The position numbers and the translations under genes were made by a program. A DNA stretch of 64,000 bases, from NCBI GenBank assembly GCA_903828145.1, contig CAIKKY010000028.1, positions 62,001-126,000 of the forward strand, written 5' to 3'. Position 1 is the first letter of the stretch, and every line of letters starts with the position of its first letter. Origin of the DNA: an uncultured Hyphomicrobiales bacterium. Lineage in GTDB: Bacteria; Pseudomonadota; Alphaproteobacteria; Rhizobiales; Devosiaceae. This document shows positions 19,362 to 27,607 of the stretch, piece after piece. The notes under the pieces were generated by a model that worked only from the letters and a program-made list of their open reading frames with translations, was not told the DNA's origin and ran no database searches.

Positions 19362-20183
19362 ATGGACTTTGCCACGCTTATTCCGTTCGCGCTCGGCCTT
19401 TTGGCAACGGGCGTCATCTCCGGCGTTGCGGCGGGGCTTCTGGGCATCGGCGGGGGCGCGATCATTGTACCGGCGCTGGCTTCGGCGCTGGGGCTCCTCG
19501 GCTTTGGGGCCGATGTGGCCCAGCATGTCGCGGTCGGCTCGTCGCTCGCCATTATCATTCCCACCGGCATTTCGAGCGCCCGGGCCCATTACAAGCGCGG
19601 CGCGGTCGATGTGGCGATCCTCAAGCTCTGGGCGCCGCCGGTAGTTGCTGCCACGCTGATCGGCGGGCTGATGGCCCGGCTCTATACCGGCGATGTGCTG
19701 CGCATCGTGTTCGGCGTCATGGCGCTGTTCATTGCGGCCAATATCCTCCTGCCGTTCCAGGAGCGGCTGGTGGGGCATTTGCGGAATTCGTCCACGACAC
19801 ACCGCGTCTTCGCGCTGGTGGTTGGCTATATCTCGGCGCTGATGGGGGTGGGCGGCGGGTCGCTGAGCGTGCCGACGCTGCACGCCTTTGGCGCATCCAT
19901 GCACAAGGCCGTTGGCACCGGCGCGGCGGTGGGCGTGTTCATCGCGCTCGCCGGTACGGTGGGCTTTGTCATTTCGGGCTGGGATGTACCCGGTCGTCCG
20001 CCGCTCAGCCTGGGTTATGTGAACCTCGTGGCTCTGGTGTTTGTCGGAGCCACGGCGGCGCTCTGTGCGCCCCTTGGGGCCGCGCTGGCGCACCGGATGC
20101 AGCAACGCACCCTCAAGCTCGCCTTTGCGGCTTTTCTCACCTTCGTGGGGCTCAACATGATCATCAAGGTTGTACTCGGCTAA
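19362..20183 (+). CDS. TSUP-family permease (TauE/SafE, DUF81)
   Basis: Encodes 273 residues from ATG 19362 with aaggaaag upstream; in-frame starts further left fall in the region shared with the divergent OmpA-family gene. About eight hydrophobic helices form two repeats, each with the family's glycine signature: SGVAAGLLGIGGGAIIVP and ALMGVGGGSLSVPTL. TSUP proteins move sulfite, sulfoacetate, taurine breakdown products or other organic anions. The substrate cannot be inferred because the neighbours (OmpA-family and SIMPL proteins) give no pathway. It converges on the SIMPL gene with a 3-base gap. Confidence 0.88.
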   Translation: MDFATLIPFALGLLATGVISGVAAGLLGIGGGAIIVPALASALGLLGFGADVAQHVAVGSSLAIIIPTGISSARAHYKRGAVDVAILKLWAPPVVAATLIGGLMARLYTGDVLRIVFGVMALFIAANILLPFQERLVGHLRNSSTTHRVFALVVGYISALMGVGGGSLSVPTLHAFGASMHKAVGTGAAVGVFIALAGTVGFVISGWDVPGRPPLSLGYVNLVALVFVGATAALCAPLGAALAHRMQQRTLKLAFAAFLTFVGLNMIIKVVLG

Positions 20184-20186
20184 GCC

Positions 20187-20894
20187 TCAGGGCAGGAGCG
20201 ACCAGGTGACGGTGACTGTCACCTCATAGGCAAGAGCGCCAGCGGCGACCGGCACGGCCGTTGCGGCATCGGCGGCCACGCGCATCATGGGCTGGTTATA
20301 GACCGGCGGCGCAGACCCTTCAGCAATGGCCTCGACCGGCCCCAGCGTGCGCCCCGCGAGGCGGGCGTATTGCTCGGCTTTGCGCCGTGCGTCGGCAAAG
20401 GCCGCGTTGCGGGCACTATCGAGCGCTTCGGTGGGGTTTGACGCTGAAAAGCTGATTCCATTCACGGTGTTGGCGCCCGATGTTACAGTTTCATCGAGCA
20501 CAAGCCCGAGCCTGTCGAGATCGCGCAGCGTGGCGGTTACGCTGTTTGTCACCTGGTAGCCGCTGATGGTGGGCGGCAGCGGGTTGCCGCTCGCATCGCG
20601 TCCATCGGTATAGACATAGGTCGGGTTGACCGAAAACCCCGAGGTTTGCAGGTCTTTGGGGTCAATTCCGGCCGATTGCAGGGCGGCGAGCACCGCCGTC
20701 ATCGCCGCCGAATTGGCGTCGAGCGCCATGCGCGCCGAGGCCCCATCGGTCGTCACGCCCGTTGAAATCACCGCCATGTCGGGGGTCAGGCTGGCCGTGC
20801 CGGTGCCTGACAGCGTGATCTGAGACTCGGCGGCAAGGCCTGGGACGGCGAAAAGCGCGACGGCAAACAGCACGGGAATCGGGATGAGGCGCAT
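20187..20894 (-). CDS. SIMPL-domain periplasmic protein (DUF541)
   Basis: Encodes 235 residues starting at ATG 20894. The much longer open frame upstream is antisense to the FAH-family gene and was discarded. A signal peptide (MRLIPIPVLFAVALFAVPGLA) precedes a SIMPL/DUF541 domain with ITLSGTGTASLTPDMAVIS, DLQTSGFSVNPTYVY and the conserved helix AFADARRKAEQYARLAG. Family members are secreted or periplasmic and some protect against oxidative stress (E. coli YggE); the mechanism is unknown. It is divergent from the FAH gene. Confidence 0.88.
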   Translation of the reverse strand: MRLIPIPVLFAVALFAVPGLAAESQITLSGTGTASLTPDMAVISTGVTTDGASARMALDANSAAMTAVLAALQSAGIDPKDLQTSGFSVNPTYVYTDGRDASGNPLPPTISGYQVTNSVTATLRDLDRLGLVLDETVTSGANTVNGISFSASNPTEALDSARNAAFADARRKAEQYARLAGRTLGPVEAIAEGSAPPVYNQPMMRVAADAATAVPVAAGALAYEVTVTVTWSLLP

Positions 20895-21020
20895 GGGCAG
20901 GTCTCCGTTTTGAGTATTCGCGCTGCCGAATGCGCGCAAATTGCGGCGACCGACCTCTGGATTATGGACAGCGCCGCCCTCAAAGGGGTAACTAGCCGCC
21001 GTCAACGCGGGGAGGATGAC

Positions 21021-22175
21021 GTGTACAGTATGATCGTTCCTACAGAGGGTGTGCTGCTTGGCCGCGCACGGGTGCCGGGGTTCAGCTATCCCCGCATTGT
21101 CACCGTGCGCGCTGGCGAGGTGATTGATATCACCTCTGCTGCGGCGCCGACCTCGCGCGATTATTGCGAAAGCCCCGATCCGGCCCGCGCCGTGGCCGAG
21201 GCCAAGGGCACCGCCATCGGGCGGATCGATGATCTGCTGCATAATTCCTTTGTCCGGGGACAGGATCTGACCCGGCCCTCGCTGCTCTCTCCCATCGATC
21301 TGCAGGCGGTGAAGGCGGCGGGCGTGACCTTTGTGGTGTCGCTGCTTGAACGGGTGATCGAAGAGCAGGCGCGCGGCGACAAGGCCAAGGCCGATCTGCT
21401 GCGGCGCGATATTCTCTCGCTCATCGGCACTGATCTCAGCCAGCTGCTGCCGGGCTCGCCCGAAGCGATGAAGGTCAAACAGACCCTGATCGCGCGCGGC
21501 GTCTGGAGCCAGTATCTCGAAGTGGGCATTGGCCCGGATGCCGAGATTTTCACCAAGTGCCAGCCCATGGCGAGTGTCGGCTATGGCGCCGATGTCGGCA
21601 TCCTGCCGATTTCGGAATGGAACAATCCTGAACCGGAAGTGGCTGTGGTGGTGCAGAGCACCGGCCGGATCGTCGGTGCGACGCTCGGCAATGATGTGAA
21701 CCTCCGCGATGTCGAAGGGCGCTCGGCGCTGCTTCTGGGCAAGGCGAAGGATAACAACGCCTCGGCCTCGCTCGGGCCGTTCATCCGGCTGTTCGACGGC
21801 CAGTTCACCATCGCGGCGGTCAAAGAGGCCGAGATTGCGCTCGCAGTAAAAGGCGAAGACGGGTTTGAGCTTTTGGGCGCCAGCTCGATGAGCCAGATTT
21901 CCCGCTCGCCCGAAGCGCTGGTCGCTGCGGCGGTCGGGCGGCACCATCAGTATCCGGATGGCTTTGTGCTGTACCTCGGCACCATGTTCGCCCCGGTGAA
22001 GGATCGCGGCGGCGTGGGCAAGGGCTTCACGCACAAGGCGGGCGACGTGGTATCGATTTCGACCCCGGCGCTTGGCACGCTCACCAATATTGTCCGGCTG
22101 TCGACCGAGGCCGCGCCCTGGACCTATGGCGCAAGCCACCTGATGCGCGACCTCAGCAAAGCCGACCTCATTTAA
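21021..22175 (+). CDS. FAH-family 2-keto-3-deoxy-pentonate dehydratase
   Basis: Encodes 384 residues. GTG 21021 is chosen because ggagg 21011-21015 is 5 bases upstream; ATG 21030 would be 14 bases away. The C-terminal fumarylacetoacetate-hydrolase fold has its metal ligands in WNNPEPEVAVVV (Glu-x-Glu) and the Asp of GNDVNLRDVEGRSALLL. GIGPDAEIFTKCQPM and KDNNASASLGPFIRLFD match Caulobacter XylX-type enzymes, which dehydrate 2-keto-3-deoxy-xylonate or -arabinonate to alpha-ketoglutarate semialdehyde. The next gene, 20 bases on, is the matching semialdehyde dehydrogenase, so the pair forms the end of the Weimberg-type oxidative pentose route. The sugar dehydrogenase and first dehydratase are not in the window. 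Confidence 0.75.
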   Translation: MYSMIVPTEGVLLGRARVPGFSYPRIVTVRAGEVIDITSAAAPTSRDYCESPDPARAVAEAKGTAIGRIDDLLHNSFVRGQDLTRPSLLSPIDLQAVKAAGVTFVVSLLERVIEEQARGDKAKADLLRRDILSLIGTDLSQLLPGSPEAMKVKQTLIARGVWSQYLEVGIGPDAEIFTKCQPMASVGYGADVGILPISEWNNPEPEVAVVVQSTGRIVGATLGNDVNLRDVEGRSALLLGKAKDNNASASLGPFIRLFDGQFTIAAVKEAEIALAVKGEDGFELLGASSMSQISRSPEALVAAAVGRHHQYPDGFVLYLGTMFAPVKDRGGVGKGFTHKAGDVVSISTPALGTLTNIVRLSTEAAPWTYGASHLMRDLSKADLI

Positions 22176-22194
22176 CTCTGACGGGACCCAATTC

Positions 22195-23634
22195 ATGACC
22201 GAACTCCATAAGAATCTGATCAATGGCGAGTGGGTGGGCGGCGATGGCGCCGACAACATCAACCCCTCGAACCTCAAGGATGTGGTGGGGGTCTATGCCC
22301 GCGCCAGCGTCGCCGATACCGAAGCGGCGATCGCGGCGGCGAAAGCGGCTTTTCCCGCCTGGTCGCGCTCGGGCCTGATGGAACGCTGGGCCGTTTTGTC
22401 GAAAACCGCGCATGAGATTTTTGCGCGCAAGGACGAACTGGGCCGTCTCCTCTCGCAGGAAGAAGGCAAGACGCTGGCCGAAGGCATTGGCGAAGTGACG
22501 CGTGCCGGGCAGATTTTCGAATTCTTTGCCGGTGAGGCGCTGCGCCTTTCGGGCGAGAGCGTGCCTTCGGTGCGCCCCAATATCGGGGTCGAAATGACCC
22601 GCGAGCCGGTGGGCGTCATCGGCATCATCACGCCGTGGAACTTCCCGATTGCCATTCCGGCCTGGAAGATCGCCCCGGCGCTCTGCTTCGGCAACACCGT
22701 GGTGTTCAAGCCGGCTGATCTCGTGCCGGGCTGCTCGTGGGCGATTGTCGATATTCTGCATCGCAACGGGTTGCCCAAGGGCGTGCTCAACCTCGTCATG
22801 GGGCGCGGTTCGGTCGTGGGGCAGACCATGCTCGACAGCAAGGATGTGTCGGCCATGACCTTTACCGGGTCGGTGGGCACCGGCCGTCGCGTGGCCGAGG
22901 CGTCGGTCAAACACATGCGTAAGTTCCAGCTCGAAATGGGCGGCAAGAACCCCACCATCGTGCTCGATGATGCCGATCTGAAAGTGGCGGTTGAAAGCGT
23001 GGCGCAATCGGCGTTTTTCTCGACCGGGCAGCGCTGCACCGCCACCTCGCGCGTCATTGTCACCGAGGGCATCCATGATGCGTTCGTCGCGGCACTCGCC
23101 GAGCGGGTGAAGAACCTGCGGGTCGGCGATGCGCTGAGCAAAGAGACCGAAATCGGACCGGTGGTTGATGCCGGCCAGCTGAAGCAGGATCTCGATTATA
23201 TCGATATCGGCCAGAAGGAAGGCGCGAAGCTCGTCACCGGCGGTCAGCGGCTCAACCGCGACACCGAGGGCTTCTTCCTGCAGCCGGCGCTGTTCACCGA
23301 AGTGACCAACCAGATGCGCATCGCCCGCGAGGAAATCTTCGGGCCGGTGGCGGCGGTGATCCGCGTCAAGGATTACGACGAGGCGCTGGCGACGGCCAAC
23401 GATACCGAATTCGGTCTGTCGGCAGGCATCGTCACGACCTCGCTGAAATACGCGACCCATTTCAAGCGCAATGCCGAAGCGGGCATGGTGATGGTCAATG
23501 TGCCGACGGCGGGTGTCGATTTCCATGTGCCCTTCGGGGGGCGCAAGGGCTCGTCCTATGGGCCGAAAGAACAGGGCCGCTATGCTGCCGAGTTCTTCAC
23601 CCAGGTGAAAACCGCCTACACCTTCGCAGGCTAA
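22195..23634 (+). CDS. Alpha-ketoglutarate semialdehyde dehydrogenase (aldehyde dehydrogenase)
   Basis: A 479-residue aldehyde dehydrogenase that would oxidise 2,5-dioxopentanoate to 2-oxoglutarate with NAD(P). Visible marks are the cofactor-binding TPWNFPIAIPAWKIAPAL, FTGSVGTGRRVAEA, the general base in LEMGGKNP, the catalytic Cys281 in FSTGQRCTAT and the C-terminal FGGRKGSSYGPKEQG. Length and PWNFP/GQRCTAT motifs agree with the alpha-KGSA dehydrogenase branch (Caulobacter XylA-type, 478 residues). It is co-transcribed with the FAH-family dehydratase, which produces its substrate. A broader aldehyde role, for example with succinate semialdehyde, cannot be excluded. Confidence 0.8.
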   Translation: MTELHKNLINGEWVGGDGADNINPSNLKDVVGVYARASVADTEAAIAAAKAAFPAWSRSGLMERWAVLSKTAHEIFARKDELGRLLSQEEGKTLAEGIGEVTRAGQIFEFFAGEALRLSGESVPSVRPNIGVEMTREPVGVIGIITPWNFPIAIPAWKIAPALCFGNTVVFKPADLVPGCSWAIVDILHRNGLPKGVLNLVMGRGSVVGQTMLDSKDVSAMTFTGSVGTGRRVAEASVKHMRKFQLEMGGKNPTIVLDDADLKVAVESVAQSAFFSTGQRCTATSRVIVTEGIHDAFVAALAERVKNLRVGDALSKETEIGPVVDAGQLKQDLDYIDIGQKEGAKLVTGGQRLNRDTEGFFLQPALFTEVTNQMRIAREEIFGPVAAVIRVKDYDEALATANDTEFGLSAGIVTTSLKYATHFKRNAEAGMVMVNVPTAGVDFHVPFGGRKGSSYGPKEQGRYAAEFFTQVKTAYTFAG

Positions 23635-23644
23635 ACCCCTCGGC

Positions 23645-23668
23645 GGGCAGGGGGAGTTCTCCCTGCCC
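23645..23668 (+). terminator. GC-rich hairpin after the semialdehyde dehydrogenase gene
   Basis: GGGCAGGG (23645-23652) pairs with CCCTGCCC (23661-23668) 10 bases after the stop codon. There is no T-run, so intrinsic termination is uncertain; it may simply stabilise the 3' end. Confidence 0.4.
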
Positions 23669-23745
23669 GTCCGGGCGACTGCGAGGTCCGGCATCTGTGG
23701 GACCGCAATTGGCCCGGCCAGCCGCCGTCGGGGAGCCGTTCCACG

Positions 23746-25560
23746 CTATCTGAGGGCGCGGAGGGCGTTGAGGATCACGGCCACGTCGATGACTTCCTGC
23801 AGCACGGCGCCCGAGAGTGGGGGCAGGTAGCCGAGGGCGGCGGCGATCATGCCGAGGAGCGATAACCCAAGCCCGCCCACAACGCTTTCAAGCGCAATGC
23901 GGCGGGTGCGGTGCGCAATGCGCAGGGCATCGAGTACCCGGCCCAACTGATCGACGAGGATCACCACATCGGCGCTTTCCGAGGAGGCGGCCGAGCCGCG
24001 TGCGCCCATGGCGATGCCCAGCGTGGCGGTGGCGAGGGCCGGCGCATCGTTGACGCCATCGCCGATCATCAGGGTGCGCGCCTTTTCGCTTTCTGCGGCA
24101 ACGAGAGCCAGCTTGTCCTCGGGCGTGAGGTCGCCCCGGGCGAGATCAAGTGGCAGATCGCGGGCGACGGCATCGACCACGTCCTGCCGGTCGCCCGAGG
24201 CGAGAATGAGCCGGGTCACGCCGATTGCGCGGAGGCCCTCGAGCACCCTCTGCGCATCGGGGCGCACCGGATCGTTGAGAGCAATGAGCCCGAAGAGCCG
24301 CCCGGCGGCGCCCACGGTGACGAGCGCGGTTTCGCCATCAAGACCATCGTGCAACAGCCCGATGTCGCCCTCAACCGAGCGCATGACATAGCGGCTGGCG
24401 CCCGCCACCACCGGGATATCGCCGACCCAGCCGGATACGCCTGCGCCCGCATCTTCAATGACCGAGTGGGGCGGGGTGAGGGTCAGGTTGCGGCGGCGGG
24501 CTTCCTTGACGAGCGCCTCGGCGATCACATGGTTCGAGGCCTGATCGAGCGATGCGGCGAGCCGCAGCACCTCGTTGGGATCGACGCCGGGCATCGGCCG
24601 GATTTCAGTGACTTCGGCATGGCCATAGGTGAGCGTGCCGGTTTTATCGAGAATGGCTGTGCGCACCGTCGAGAGGATTTCGAGCGCTCCGGCGTTTTTC
24701 ACCAGCACACCGGATCGGGCGGCGCGCGAGAGGCCGGAAATCAGCGCGACGGGCAGCGCCAGAATGAGCGGGCAGGGGGTCGCGACGACCAGCACGGCGA
24801 GGGCGCGGATGTGGTCCCCGCTCAGAGCCCAGGCGAGCCCTGCAATGACCAGTGTCACCCCGAGAAAGACGAGGGCGTAGCGGTCAGCGAGCCGGGTGGC
24901 CGGGGCCTTGGCCTCCTGCGCCGCTTCCACCAGCCTGACGATGCGGGCGTAGGTCGATTCCGACGCGGGCCGACTAACGAGCAGATCAAAGGAGTCCCCG
25001 GCATTGGTCGAGCCCGACAGCGCGGTCTCACCTGGGGCGCGCCAGACGGGCAGGGCTTCACCGGTGAGGGCCGATTCATCGAGCGTGCCGCCTGAACCCG
25101 AGACGACGCTGCCATCGACCGGCAGGGTTTCGCCCGAGCGCACGAGGATATGGTCGCCCGGCTCCAGGGTGCCAATGGCCACTTCCTCGAGCCGCCCATC
25201 GACATGGCGCATCGCCGTATGGGCGACCCGCTCAAGAAGCGCGGTCATTTCGCGCCGGGCGCGGCCCTCGGCAAAGGCCTCGAGCAGTTCGCCACCGGCG
25301 TACATCAGCCCAACCACATTGCCGGCGAGCGATTCGCCAAAGCCAAGCGCCGCGCTCATCGATACGGCCGCCACGAGATCGAGCCCCACCTGACCACGCC
25401 GGAGCGATTGCACGATATCGACGAGGAGTGCGGCCAGAATCGGCAGGGTGGCGGCGGTGAAGATGGTCCCCGACCACGCCCCGTGCCCGAGCGGCCCGAC
25501 GACATTGCCCACGATCAGCCCCGCAAGGGCCAAGGCCACCAGCGCGATCCTGAAAATCAC
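23746..25560 (-). CDS. P1B-type heavy-metal-translocating ATPase lacking N-terminal metal-binding domain
   Basis: A 604-residue metal pump starting at GTG 25560. It begins directly with a membrane helix and has no HMA domain or Cys/His-rich N-terminus. The membrane metal site is TPCP in VVATPCPLILALPVALISG, the phosphorylation loop is LDKTGTLTYG and the hinge is MIGDGVNDAPALATATLGIA. The usual SEHPLA motif of the nucleotide domain is replaced by SNHVIAEAL, so the conserved His is kept but the Pro is lost; related TPCP pumps show a similar HV. The metal cannot be assigned from TPCP alone. No metalloregulator is adjacent. Confidence 0.88.
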   Translation of the reverse strand: MIFRIALVALALAGLIVGNVVGPLGHGAWSGTIFTAATLPILAALLVDIVQSLRRGQVGLDLVAAVSMSAALGFGESLAGNVVGLMYAGGELLEAFAEGRARREMTALLERVAHTAMRHVDGRLEEVAIGTLEPGDHILVRSGETLPVDGSVVSGSGGTLDESALTGEALPVWRAPGETALSGSTNAGDSFDLLVSRPASESTYARIVRLVEAAQEAKAPATRLADRYALVFLGVTLVIAGLAWALSGDHIRALAVLVVATPCPLILALPVALISGLSRAARSGVLVKNAGALEILSTVRTAILDKTGTLTYGHAEVTEIRPMPGVDPNEVLRLAASLDQASNHVIAEALVKEARRRNLTLTPPHSVIEDAGAGVSGWVGDIPVVAGASRYVMRSVEGDIGLLHDGLDGETALVTVGAAGRLFGLIALNDPVRPDAQRVLEGLRAIGVTRLILASGDRQDVVDAVARDLPLDLARGDLTPEDKLALVAAESEKARTLMIGDGVNDAPALATATLGIAMGARGSAASSESADVVILVDQLGRVLDALRIAHRTRRIALESVVGGLGLSLLGMIAAALGYLPPLSGAVLQEVIDVAVILNALRALR

Positions 25561-25657
25561 TCCTGTTCCCCCGGTTGTTCCCCTCCGCTTTAGCGGGGCG
25601 GCGGCGTGCGCATTTGCGCAGGGTCAACCGCGTGGATAAACGACCGGCTGCGGCGCG

Positions 25658-25689
25658 AAAAAAATCAGCCCGCCAAGGGGGCGGGCTGA
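25658..25689 (-). terminator. Rho-independent terminator for the SH3-domain protein gene
   Basis: On the minus strand TCAGCCCGCC (25680-25689) pairs perfectly with GGCGGGCTGA (25665-25674) across a five-base loop and is followed by seven T residues. It begins 20 bases after the stop at 25709. Confidence 0.92.
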
Positions 25690-25708
25690 TGGGGAAAAGC
25701 GCAATCGG

Positions 25709-26293
25709 TCAGTTATTGAGACTGTCGAGATAGGCGCAGGTCTCGCGCGTCTGCTGGTTGGTGCCATAATCGAAAATGCGCTGACGATCATTGGGCGAGT
25801 CGTAGTACTCGGCCTGGGCCCGGCTCATCACTTCGGCGCGCTGCACATTGGCGTCGGCCCCGCCTTCCACCTGATTGCGGTTGTAGAAGGTGACGAGGCA
25901 CACGAGATCGCGGGTGCCGCCGCGCGGCAAGCCATAGGAAAAGCCATCGCCGCGGCCGAAGGAGAAGCTGAAGCTCACCTGCGGGCGCACCCGCACTTCG
26001 GCCCGTCCGCCTTCACCCAGCAGGTAGCGACGGCTGACCCAGCCATCGGGCCCGGAATGGATGATGTAGCACCACCCGGTGGTCGAGCAGCGGTCAATGG
26101 TGACATTTTCGCCCGCATAAAGCGTATCGACCACCCGATAGGATGTGCCCGGGCCGGATCGGACATTGAGCGAAAGCGTTGCTTCCGCAGCAGCAACCGG
26201 CGCCACTGCGGCCAAGCCGCCGATGAGCGCCAAAGCACCGATCAGGGCTTTTGCGCCGAAGCGCCGGGGAGATGGATTGGGAAGACGGGTCAT
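25709..26293 (-). CDS. Secreted SH3-domain protein
   Basis: Encodes 194 residues. A basic N-terminus and hydrophobic stretch (ALIGALALIGGLAAVAPVAAAE) form a signal peptide. Residues about 38-92 are a bacterial SH3 domain (LNVRSGPGTSYRVVDTLYAG, then WCYIIHSGPDGWVSRRYL). The rest is Arg/Gln-rich and contains two or three Cys that may form disulfides (RDLVCLVTFYNRN, ETCAYLDSL). Such proteins usually bind peptidoglycan. A GGAAC-N16-CGTT promoter precedes it and a strong terminator closes it, so it is a single-gene unit likely to be induced by general stress. Confidence 0.8.
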   Translation of the reverse strand: MTRLPNPSPRRFGAKALIGALALIGGLAAVAPVAAAEATLSLNVRSGPGTSYRVVDTLYAGENVTIDRCSTTGWCYIIHSGPDGWVSRRYLLGEGGRAEVRVRPQVSFSFSFGRGDGFSYGLPRGGTRDLVCLVTFYNRNQVEGGADANVQRAEVMSRAQAEYYDSPNDRQRIFDYGTNQQTRETCAYLDSLNN

Positions 26294-26332
26294 GGATGTG
26301 TTCCTCTTGCTCGGGACCGCCCCGGTCTCAGA

Positions 26333-26357
26333 AACGCGCCGAAGGCGTTCGGGTTCC
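26333..26357 (-). promoter_or_regulatory. EcfG-type (general stress sigma) promoter
   Basis: On the minus strand GGAAC (26353-26357) and CGTT (26333-26336) are separated by exactly 16 bases, 39 bases upstream of the SH3 gene ATG. Confidence 0.75.
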
Positions 26358-26456
26358 CCCGCGTGATCTCCACCGACTGAGCTGGGCGGGCCCTTGTGCC
26401 CGATAGCGGGTTTTTTGGCTGCCTTACTTGACCGGTGTCGTCTCTGCGGCTAAACG

Positions 26457-26484
26457 TGACACCGATGTCATGACACCGGTGTCA
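26457..26484 (+). promoter_or_regulatory. Two abutting LacI-type palindromic operators
   Basis: TGACACCGATGTCA (26457-26470, one mismatch from a perfect palindrome) is directly followed by the perfect 14-base palindrome TGACACCGGTGTCA (26471-26484). The even length and central CG are typical of LacI-family sites. The pair ends 31 bases before the regulator's start codon, so it should control the regulator and the transport operon that overlaps it. Confidence 0.75.
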
Positions 26485-26515
26485 TAAGCCGGGCGGCATC
26501 GGGGGAGCCGTATCC

Positions 26516-27607
26516 GTGTCAACCATCTACGACGTGGCCAGAGCTGCGGGCGTTTCGCCCAAGACGGTCAGCCGCGTGCTGAATGGCGATGCGCCCGTGG
26601 GCACCGATACGCGCCGGGCCGTGACTGACGCCATGGTGGCACTTGGCTATGTGCCGTCGCGGGCGGCCCGCATGATGCGCTCCAACCGCTCGGGTCTCGT
26701 CGGGCTGATCACCGGTGCTATTTCCGTCACGCTCGAAGAGGCGCAGTCGCTCGGCCTGCCGGAACTCTTCATCGTGCAGGGCATCCAGAAGGCGATGGCC
26801 AAGAGCGGCAAGACACTGATGATTGCCGATACGGGCGGCGATGTGAGCCGCGCCGCGCCTCTGATTGATACCTTTTTGCAGCACCGGGTGGAGGGGCTCA
26901 TCTATGTGGCCGAGTATCACCAGAAGGTGGTGCTGCCGCCGGTGCCGGCCGATACGCCGATCGTGATCGTGAATGGCTATGATGATATCGGCACGCCCGC
27001 CGTGCTGCCCGATGACGAAAAGGGCATGCATGATCTCGTGGAAAAGCTGATCGAGGCCGGGCACACCCGCATTGGGTACCTCACCTTGCGCGAAGATGTA
27101 GTGGCGACGCCGCTGCGCCTTGCGGGCTATCAGCGCGCGCTGGCTGAAGCGGGGATCGGGCCCGATCGCTCATTGATTGCGCCGGGCGAACTACCGGGGC
27201 GCGAGACCGACAATGAGGTGCTGATCCCGGCGCTCGAAGGCCTACTGGCGCTCAATGATCCGCCGACCGTCATCTGCTGCGGCAATGATCGCATGGCGCT
27301 AAGGACGTACGGGCTGCTGCGCGCGCGCGGCTGGCGCGTGCCCGACGATATCTCGATTGCCGGCTACGACAATTACCGCGTCATCGCCGAAACCCTGTTT
27401 CCGCCGCTCACCACCGTGGATCTGCCTTACCGCGCCATGGGTGAGCGTGCGGCCGAGCGATTGCTGTCGCTCATTGCCGGTGAGAGCCGGTCTCCATCCG
27501 CGCCCGACATCGTGTCGGGTCCGGTCTACTGGCGCCGCTCGGTGGTTGCACCGAAAGGCGTCGCTTTAACCCAAACCACAAAAGTCTCGGGAGGACTTCT
27601 GTCATGA
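26516..27607 (+). CDS. LacI-family transcriptional regulator of the sugar operon
   Basis: A 363-residue repressor. Residues 1-60 form the LacI DNA-binding head: TIYDVARAAGVSPKTVSRVLNG is the helix-turn-helix and PSRAARMMRSNRSGLVG the hinge helix and linker. The rest is a periplasmic-binding-protein-like sensor with YNLTD-like VIVNGYDDIGTP, TRIGYLTLR, VICCGNDRMALRTYGLLRARG and ISIAGYDNYRVIAETLFPPLTTVDLP. Start is GTG 26516, with ggggga upstream. Its stop overlaps the ATG of the binding protein by 4 bases, so regulator and transporter are one transcription unit, most likely self-regulated through the tandem palindromes upstream. The effector is presumably the imported sugar or its breakdown product. 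Confidence 0.9.
   Translation: MSTIYDVARAAGVSPKTVSRVLNGDAPVGTDTRRAVTDAMVALGYVPSRAARMMRSNRSGLVGLITGAISVTLEEAQSLGLPELFIVQGIQKAMAKSGKTLMIADTGGDVSRAAPLIDTFLQHRVEGLIYVAEYHQKVVLPPVPADTPIVIVNGYDDIGTPAVLPDDEKGMHDLVEKLIEAGHTRIGYLTLREDVVATPLRLAGYQRALAEAGIGPDRSLIAPGELPGRETDNEVLIPALEGLLALNDPPTVICCGNDRMALRTYGLLRARGWRVPDDISIAGYDNYRVIAETLFPPLTTVDLPYRAMGERAAERLLSLIAGESRSPSAPDIVSGPVYWRRSVVAPKGVALTQTTKVSGGLLS

Noticed and set aside
20895-22277. N-terminal extension of the SIMPL open frame on the minus strand
   Set aside because: It is antisense to the FAH-family gene, and the SIMPL protein has a clear signal peptide starting at 20894.
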